From assembly GCA_036004405.1 (NCBI GenBank), contig DASYRM010000153.1, positions 1-9,064 on the forward strand: a stretch of 9,064 bases of DNA, written 5' to 3'. This stretch comes from DASYRM01 sp036004405. GTDB lineage: Bacteria; Acidobacteriota; Vicinamibacteria; Vicinamibacterales; UBA2999. The translations under genes and the position numbers were made by a program. A model generated the notes under the pieces. It made no database searches. It was given only the letters and a program-made list of their open reading frames with translations, and was not told the DNA's origin. Within the stretch, counting starts at the first letter, position 1. Every line of letters begins with the position of its first letter. Below are positions 6,078-9,064 of this stretch, one piece after another.

Positions 6078-6521
6078 TCAGCCCCCCAGCTCCTCGGCTC
6101 CCTCCAGGTTCACCATCGTGCCCACGTGACGCACGATGCGGTCGTCGTACGGATAGCCCGCCGCGGTCCAGAAGGCCACCGCCCACGGCCGATCGGCTTC
6201 GATCAGGACGGTGATGCGGCGCGCGCCGCGCTCCGCAAAGAACTGCTCGACGCGCTTCACGAGCTGCCGGCCGATCCCCTGCCGCCGCCAGTCGGGATGC
6301 ACGACCAGGCGGTACATGTTGCCGCGCCAGCCGTCGAATGTGCCGAGCAGCGTGCCAATCATCTCCTGCTCCGCCTCGGCCACGATCAACAGGGCGGCCG
6401 GGTGCGTCACCGCACGGCGCACCTGCTCCACCGAATCGGTGGGCCCCATGCTCGCGCCCGAGTCTTGCCAGAACCGGACGATGCGTTCCGCATCGTCAGT
6501 GGTCGCCGGTCGCAGGTTCAT
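6078..6521 (-). CDS. GNAT N-acetyltransferase
   Basis: This 147-residue GNAT has motif A at 79-87 (RRQGIGRQL) after the strand MYRLVVHPDW (69-78), and the terminal block AVAFWTAAGYPYDDRIVRHV (114-133), which matches the alpha-4/beta-5 end of the fold. The N-terminus begins directly with the first strand, NLRPATTDDAERI. The compact form resembles RimI-like or small-molecule acetyltransferases; the acceptor is unknown. The ATG at 6521 has GAGGG 5 nt upstream and lies 26 nt inside the end of the ADP-ribosylglycohydrolase gene, the longest overlap in the train. The next gene begins 8 nt after its stop. Confidence 0.88.
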   Translation of the reverse strand: MNLRPATTDDAERIVRFWQDSGASMGPTDSVEQVRRAVTHPAALLIVAEAEQEMIGTLLGTFDGWRGNMYRLVVHPDWRRQGIGRQLVKRVEQFFAERGARRITVLIEADRPWAVAFWTAAGYPYDDRIVRHVGTMVNLEGAEELGG

Positions 6522-7443
6522 CACTGCCCTCGTTGTTCGTGCGCGCGGTCGCCGCCTGATACAAGTCATCGGCCAGCGCCGTGATCCGATCGCGCATGGC
6601 CAGAATCGCCTGCCATCGCAGCGGAATGCCGCCGATGCCGTAGAACGCGCCGGCCAGCTGACCACACACCGCCGCGGTCGTATCCGCGTCGTCACCCAGG
6701 TTGGCCGCACGCAATACCGCCGACGCGTAGTCGTCCGTGTGCGCGAAGCACCACAAGGCCGCTTCCAGGCTCTCCACGACGTAGCCGCTGCTGCGTACAT
6801 CCGGCTCGGCGAGCTTCACGTATTCGCCGCGAGCGATCGCCGCAATGCTGGACGGCCCCTCGCACGTCGCCGCGTCGCCAAAGAGCACTTCGTCCTTCGA
6901 GGCCCCGGCGAGGGCGCGGCAGATCATGCCACCGAAGAGGCGGCTCGCCTCGACGCACTCTTCAGCGCCGTGCGTGGTCCGCGAGCTTTCGCCCGAGTAC
7001 CACTTCGCGGCCGCCTCGTCGAAACAATAGAACATCGGCACCGGCGCCAGCCGCATGATGCAGCCGTTGCCTGCCGAGAGCGGATCGGTGGAGCCGGCCA
7101 GCGGATCCCCCGTGTCGCGATACCGCCTGAGCGCGGCCGCCACGGTGGTCCCGATGTCGAACCACCGGCCGGTGCTGCTGTAGTAGCCGCGTTCCCGCCA
7201 GCGCCAGTAACGTTCGATCTGGTCCCTGGCGTCGAAGCGGCGCAACTCTGTGAGGCTCGCGGCCAGGCACAGCGCCATCGACGTGTCGTCGGTCCACTGG
7301 CCGGCGATCAGCTGGAACGGTCCACCTCCGACGATATCGTCGAGCGGCGGGAACGAGCCGCGAACGCGGAACTCCGCCGTCGTGCCAAGCGCGTCGCCGG
7401 CAGCCAGGCCCAGCAGGCAGCCGTGAAAGCGATCGAGCGTCAC
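6496..7443 (-). CDS. ADP-ribosylglycohydrolase (DraG/ARH-like) family protein
   Basis: This 315-residue protein is a complete ADP-ribosylglycohydrolase-family member, a dinuclear-magnesium all-helical fold that removes ADP-ribose from proteins or small molecules. The start is HGCLLGLAAGDALG (7-20). The first metal site is QWTDDTSMALCLAASL (49-64), with Thr51-Asp52-Asp53. Further motifs are the GNGCIMRLAPVP block (125-136), His158 in RTTHGAEE, and the second metal site LGDDADTTAAVCGQLAGAFYG (249-269), with Asp251/Asp253/Thr255. All expected metal ligands are present. The GTG at 7443 was chosen because family homology starts there and it makes a GTGA overlap with the DinB stop; the open frame to 8007 is shadow. 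No ADP-ribosyltransferase partner is visible in the window, so the target is unknown. Confidence 0.92.
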   Translation of the reverse strand: MTLDRFHGCLLGLAAGDALGTTAEFRVRGSFPPLDDIVGGGPFQLIAGQWTDDTSMALCLAASLTELRRFDARDQIERYWRWRERGYYSSTGRWFDIGTTVAAALRRYRDTGDPLAGSTDPLSAGNGCIMRLAPVPMFYCFDEAAAKWYSGESSRTTHGAEECVEASRLFGGMICRALAGASKDEVLFGDAATCEGPSSIAAIARGEYVKLAEPDVRSSGYVVESLEAALWCFAHTDDYASAVLRAANLGDDADTTAAVCGQLAGAFYGIGGIPLRWQAILAMRDRITALADDLYQAATARTNNEGSDEPATGDH

Positions 7444-8003
7444 GCGAAGCCTGGCGACTGCGTGACGCGGCTCGCCTGCTGGATGTGTCGATGGTCGTGC
7501 GCGAGTATCAGACGGGCACCGTCGAGCACGCTGTAGGTGATGAACGTGACGAACGGCGAGGTCATGATGGCGCGGCTGGCTCGGTCCTCGTCCAGGCTGC
7601 CAAGCCAGCGCACGAGCTCGTGGTCCTGCGCGACGAAGCGCTCGACGATATCTGCGGCGATGTCGCTCGAACCGGGCGTGGCGAGAGGCGACGCGGTGTA
7701 CTTCCGCGTCGCCTGCGGAGCCTGGGATCGAATGAGCATCCGCCCGAACACGCCCGGGACCACCGGCAGGCGCTGCCAGACCGTCCGCGGTTTGCCACCA
7801 TCGAGCGCATGCGCTGCAGTCTCGCGCATCAGACCGTTCGCGGTGATCAGGTGCTCCAGGCACTGCGCGACGCTCCAGCTGGTGGCGTCCGGTCGCCAGT
7901 TCAGCCGCCGAGCGTCGAGCCTTCCGAACGCCGCCTGCACATCCGTGGCGACAGCGTCGAGCCCCGCCTGCACCTGCGGGAGCGCCAGCGTCGTGTACTC
8001 CAC
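7440..8003 (-). CDS. DinB-like four-helix metalloprotein
   Basis: This 187-residue protein matches the DinB superfamily (DinB_2-like), a four-helix bundle with a three-His metal site, also used by bacillithiol/mycothiol-dependent transferases. Candidate ligands are His51 in CLEHLITAN (48-56) and His169 and His173 in LAHDHRHIQQA (167-177); His171 is adjacent. The RLNWRPDATSWSVAQCLEHL stretch is the typical second-helix entry. The name comes from a damage-inducible Bacillus gene and does not imply DNA polymerase activity. The start is a GTG at 8003 without a clear ribosome site, so leaderless or inefficient initiation is possible. It is the first gene of the train, with a 24-nt divergent gap to the plus-strand gene, and its stop overlaps the next start. 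Confidence 0.85.
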   Translation of the reverse strand: MEYTTLALPQVQAGLDAVATDVQAAFGRLDARRLNWRPDATSWSVAQCLEHLITANGLMRETAAHALDGGKPRTVWQRLPVVPGVFGRMLIRSQAPQATRKYTASPLATPGSSDIAADIVERFVAQDHELVRWLGSLDEDRASRAIMTSPFVTFITYSVLDGARLILAHDHRHIQQASRVTQSPGFA

Positions 8004-8027
8004 GCATCTAATGTTAGGATGCGCGGG
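8004..8027. promoter_or_regulatory. Short divergent intergenic region with imperfect palindrome
   Basis: Only 24 nt separate the GTG of the DinB gene from the ATG of the secreted-protein gene. It contains CTAATGTTAG (8008-8017), a 4-bp inverted repeat around TG, flanked by CATC and GATG. On the plus strand AGGA (8016-8019) sits 8 nt before ATG 8028 as a ribosome site. Weak -10-like hexamers can be drawn on both strands (TAATGT plus, TAACAT minus) but without convincing -35 partners. Promoters must extend into the coding ends. Operator or promoter function is inference. Confidence 0.3.
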
Positions 8028-8927
8028 ATGAAACGGGGCCTCTTTCGTCTGGTGTTGTTGATGCCGCTGGTCGTCGCGGCCGGCAGTGATTCAGTGAGGG
8101 CACAGGCGCCCAACCGGGGGAACCGCGCCGTGAGCCAGCCGGCACCGCGCGAGGCCGACGGGCACGTCGTGCTCGGTAACACCGCGACGCTGAAGGGCGT
8201 GTGGATCGGCGGCAATCTCGGCTTCTGCAACTCCAACACCGTCGGCGCGCCAGCCTCGCTGAATCCAGGCGCCACCGGCGGGCCGGGCGGCGCCGCCCGC
8301 GCCGGAGGCCCAGGGTTCGGCGGTCGCGGCGCGGCTGGACCGTGCACGCCGATCCCCTACATGGCGTGGACGCGCGGCGTGTCTGATGATCGGCGCCGGA
8401 ACGAGCTGGAGCCGCACACGCGCTGCAAACCGTCGGGCGGACCGCGCCAGTGGCTCACGCCGTACGGCGCCGAGTTCCTCGAGCTGCGCGACCAGAAGGT
8501 GGCCTACATCTTCGACATCGGCGGCCCGCACACGTTCCGGACCATCTACATGGACGGCCGGAAACACCCGGACGCCTTGACGCCGACCTACTACGGCCAC
8601 TCGATCGGCTGGTGGGAGGGCGACACGCTCGTGGTGGATACCGTGGGCTTCAACGAGCGCTTCTGGATCGATCGCGGGCAGCTTCCCCACACCGACCAGC
8701 TGCACCTGATCGAGAAGTACACGCGCACGTCGCTCGAAACGATGCGCTACGAGCTGACCGTCGACGATCCCGCCGCTTACACGGCGCCGTTCACCGGCGT
8801 CTCGAACCTGCGCTGGCAGGCCGACACCGAGCTGTTCGAATATATCTGCCAGCAGGCCAACCAGGCGCACACGCTGATGGTGGGCGAGGGCACGTCGGTG
8901 GATCGCACCAGCCCGATCGTGCCCTAG
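8028..8927 (+). CDS. Secreted protein of an uncharacterised Acidobacteriota-type family
   Basis: This 299-residue protein starts with a signal peptide (hydrophobic core 6-19, probable cleavage near VRA25 or AQA27). A glycine/alanine-rich low-complexity linker follows at about 80-106, between Cys67 and Cys106. The conserved body includes PYGAEFLELRDQKVAYIF (145-162), then MDGRKHPDALTPTYYGHS (175-192), IGWWEGDTLVVDTVGFNE (193-210), RFWIDRGQLPHTDQLHLIEK (211-230) and YELTVDDPAAYTAPF (241-255). I recognise this as a secreted family present in many copies in Vicinamibacteria-like genomes and usually left as hypothetical; no catalytic role is established. The ATG at 8028 was chosen over ATG 8019 because AGGA is correctly spaced for the former and overlaps the latter. 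It is the only plus-strand gene and is divergent from the train. Confidence 0.85.
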   Translation: MKRGLFRLVLLMPLVVAAGSDSVRAQAPNRGNRAVSQPAPREADGHVVLGNTATLKGVWIGGNLGFCNSNTVGAPASLNPGATGGPGGAARAGGPGFGGRGAAGPCTPIPYMAWTRGVSDDRRRNELEPHTRCKPSGGPRQWLTPYGAEFLELRDQKVAYIFDIGGPHTFRTIYMDGRKHPDALTPTYYGHSIGWWEGDTLVVDTVGFNERFWIDRGQLPHTDQLHLIEKYTRTSLETMRYELTVDDPAAYTAPFTGVSNLRWQADTELFEYICQQANQAHTLMVGEGTSVDRTSPIVP

Positions 8928-9064
8928 TGTCCTGTCCGCGTGGTTCGCGCAATAAGTGGCGCGGCCTGCAGATCGAGGGTTCTCTGGGCGAAGCGCGCAA
9001 TGCTGGCGAGGATGTCGTCGGCGCTCTTGGTCCAGACGAACGGTTTCGCGGCGGCATGATGCGC
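8924..9064 (-). CDS. IS630-type transposase, C-terminal fragment (partial at window edge)
   Basis: Reading the minus strand from the right edge gives an open frame with AKPFVWTKSADDILASIARF followed by AQRTL, ending in TAG at 8926-8924. The KPFxWTKSADxILxSIxRF pattern is the characteristic C-terminal end of IS630-family transposases (DDE superfamily). Only 46 codons are in the window, so the catalytic residues are outside it and integrity cannot be judged. The stop overlaps the secreted-protein gene's stop on the other strand. Confidence 0.75.
   Translation of the reverse strand, partial: AHHAAAKPFVWTKSADDILASIARFAQRTLDLQAAPLIARTTRTGH
8925..9064. mobile_element. One end of an IS630-type insertion sequence (partial)
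   Basis: The sequence from about 8927 (GTGTCCTGTCCGCG...) onward is probably one terminus of the element that carries the transposase fragment. IS630-family elements insert at TA and duplicate it; a TA is present at 8925-8926 exactly at the presumed edge. The opposite terminus and inverted repeat lie outside the window, so the boundary is an estimate. Confidence 0.5.

Larger units (their letters stand above)
78..8003 (-). other. Co-directional 15-ORF gene train (likely one or few operons)
   Basis: All 15 minus-strand ORFs follow one another with gaps of at most 27 nt. Four-nucleotide start/stop overlaps join DinB/ADP-ribosylglycohydrolase, DUF1990/membrane protein, methyltransferase/GNAT, reductase/GNAT, DUF4440/hydrolase and YjdI/YjbR. 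A 26-nt overlap joins the glycohydrolase to its GNAT. The remaining junctions are gaps of 8, 19, 16, 27, 4, 8 and 19 nt, so overlaps and gaps nearly alternate. No internal terminator-like hairpin followed by a T-run was noticed, so co-transcription is likely but inferred. Confidence 0.65.

Noticed and set aside
6211..7536. Long plus-strand open frame of 441 codons
   Set aside because: It is antisense to the clearly identified glycohydrolase and GNAT genes, is Arg/Ala/Pro-rich with no family-like motif, and is expected by chance in high-GC coding DNA.
78..8003. Integron cassette array
   Set aside because: The cargo types are cassette-like, but genes overlap by 4 nt, leaving no room for attC sites at most junctions, and no integrase is present.
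7440..8003. DNA polymerase IV (dinB) from the shared name
   Set aside because: The protein is a four-helix His-metal protein of 187 residues without polymerase motifs.
6496..8007. Long N-terminal extension of the ADP-ribosylglycohydrolase to 8007
   Set aside because: The extension overlaps the whole DinB gene in another frame and is Arg/Ala/His-rich noise; family homology starts at the GTG at 7443.

Overview
The window reads as a stretch of chromosome from a high-G+C bacterium. It most resembles Acidobacteriota of the Vicinamibacteria type: the plus-strand gene at 8028-8927 belongs to a secreted family of unknown function that I associate with those genomes, and a Tat-exported F420-reductase-like protein and many stand-alone DinB, DUF4440 and GNAT genes fit the same picture. 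This taxonomic call is an inference from gene content, not a measured result.

Layout. From 8003 down to 78 the minus strand carries one dense, co-directional gene train of 15 ORFs. In transcription order they are: DinB-like protein, ADP-ribosylglycohydrolase, GNAT acetyltransferase, shortened DUF1990 protein, small membrane protein, SAM methyltransferase, second GNAT, Tat-signal NADP/F420-reductase-like protein, third GNAT, DUF4440/SnoaL-like protein, secreted metallo-beta-lactamase-fold hydrolase, 26-residue mini-ORF, DUF1697 protein, YjdI-type ferredoxin-like protein, and MmcQ/YjbR protein. No gap in the train exceeds 27 nt. Six junctions are 4-nt ATGA/GTGA overlaps and one is a 26-nt overlap. 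A perfect hairpin (46-65) follows the YjbR gene, and a possible further minus-strand start lies at 22.

A 24-nt divergent intergenic region (8004-8027) separates the train from the plus-strand secreted protein gene. That gene's stop codon interlocks, through the shared tetranucleotide CTAG (8924-8927), with the stop of a partial transposase C-terminus of IS630 type entering from the right edge.

Function. The train holds stand-alone, mostly single-domain enzymes for small-molecule or macromolecule modification (three acetyltransferases, a methyltransferase, a lactonase-like hydrolase, a reductase-like protein, an ADP-ribose hydrolase). It does not form a recognisable pathway. It looks like a housekeeping/detoxification collection, similar in flavour to integron cassette cargo, but I see no attC-like sites or integrase. 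Two members (DUF1990 and the mini-ORF) look like in-frame internal-deletion remnants of longer families; those are the most unusual observations. I found no defence system, CRISPR array, RNA gene or clearly novel multi-gene system.
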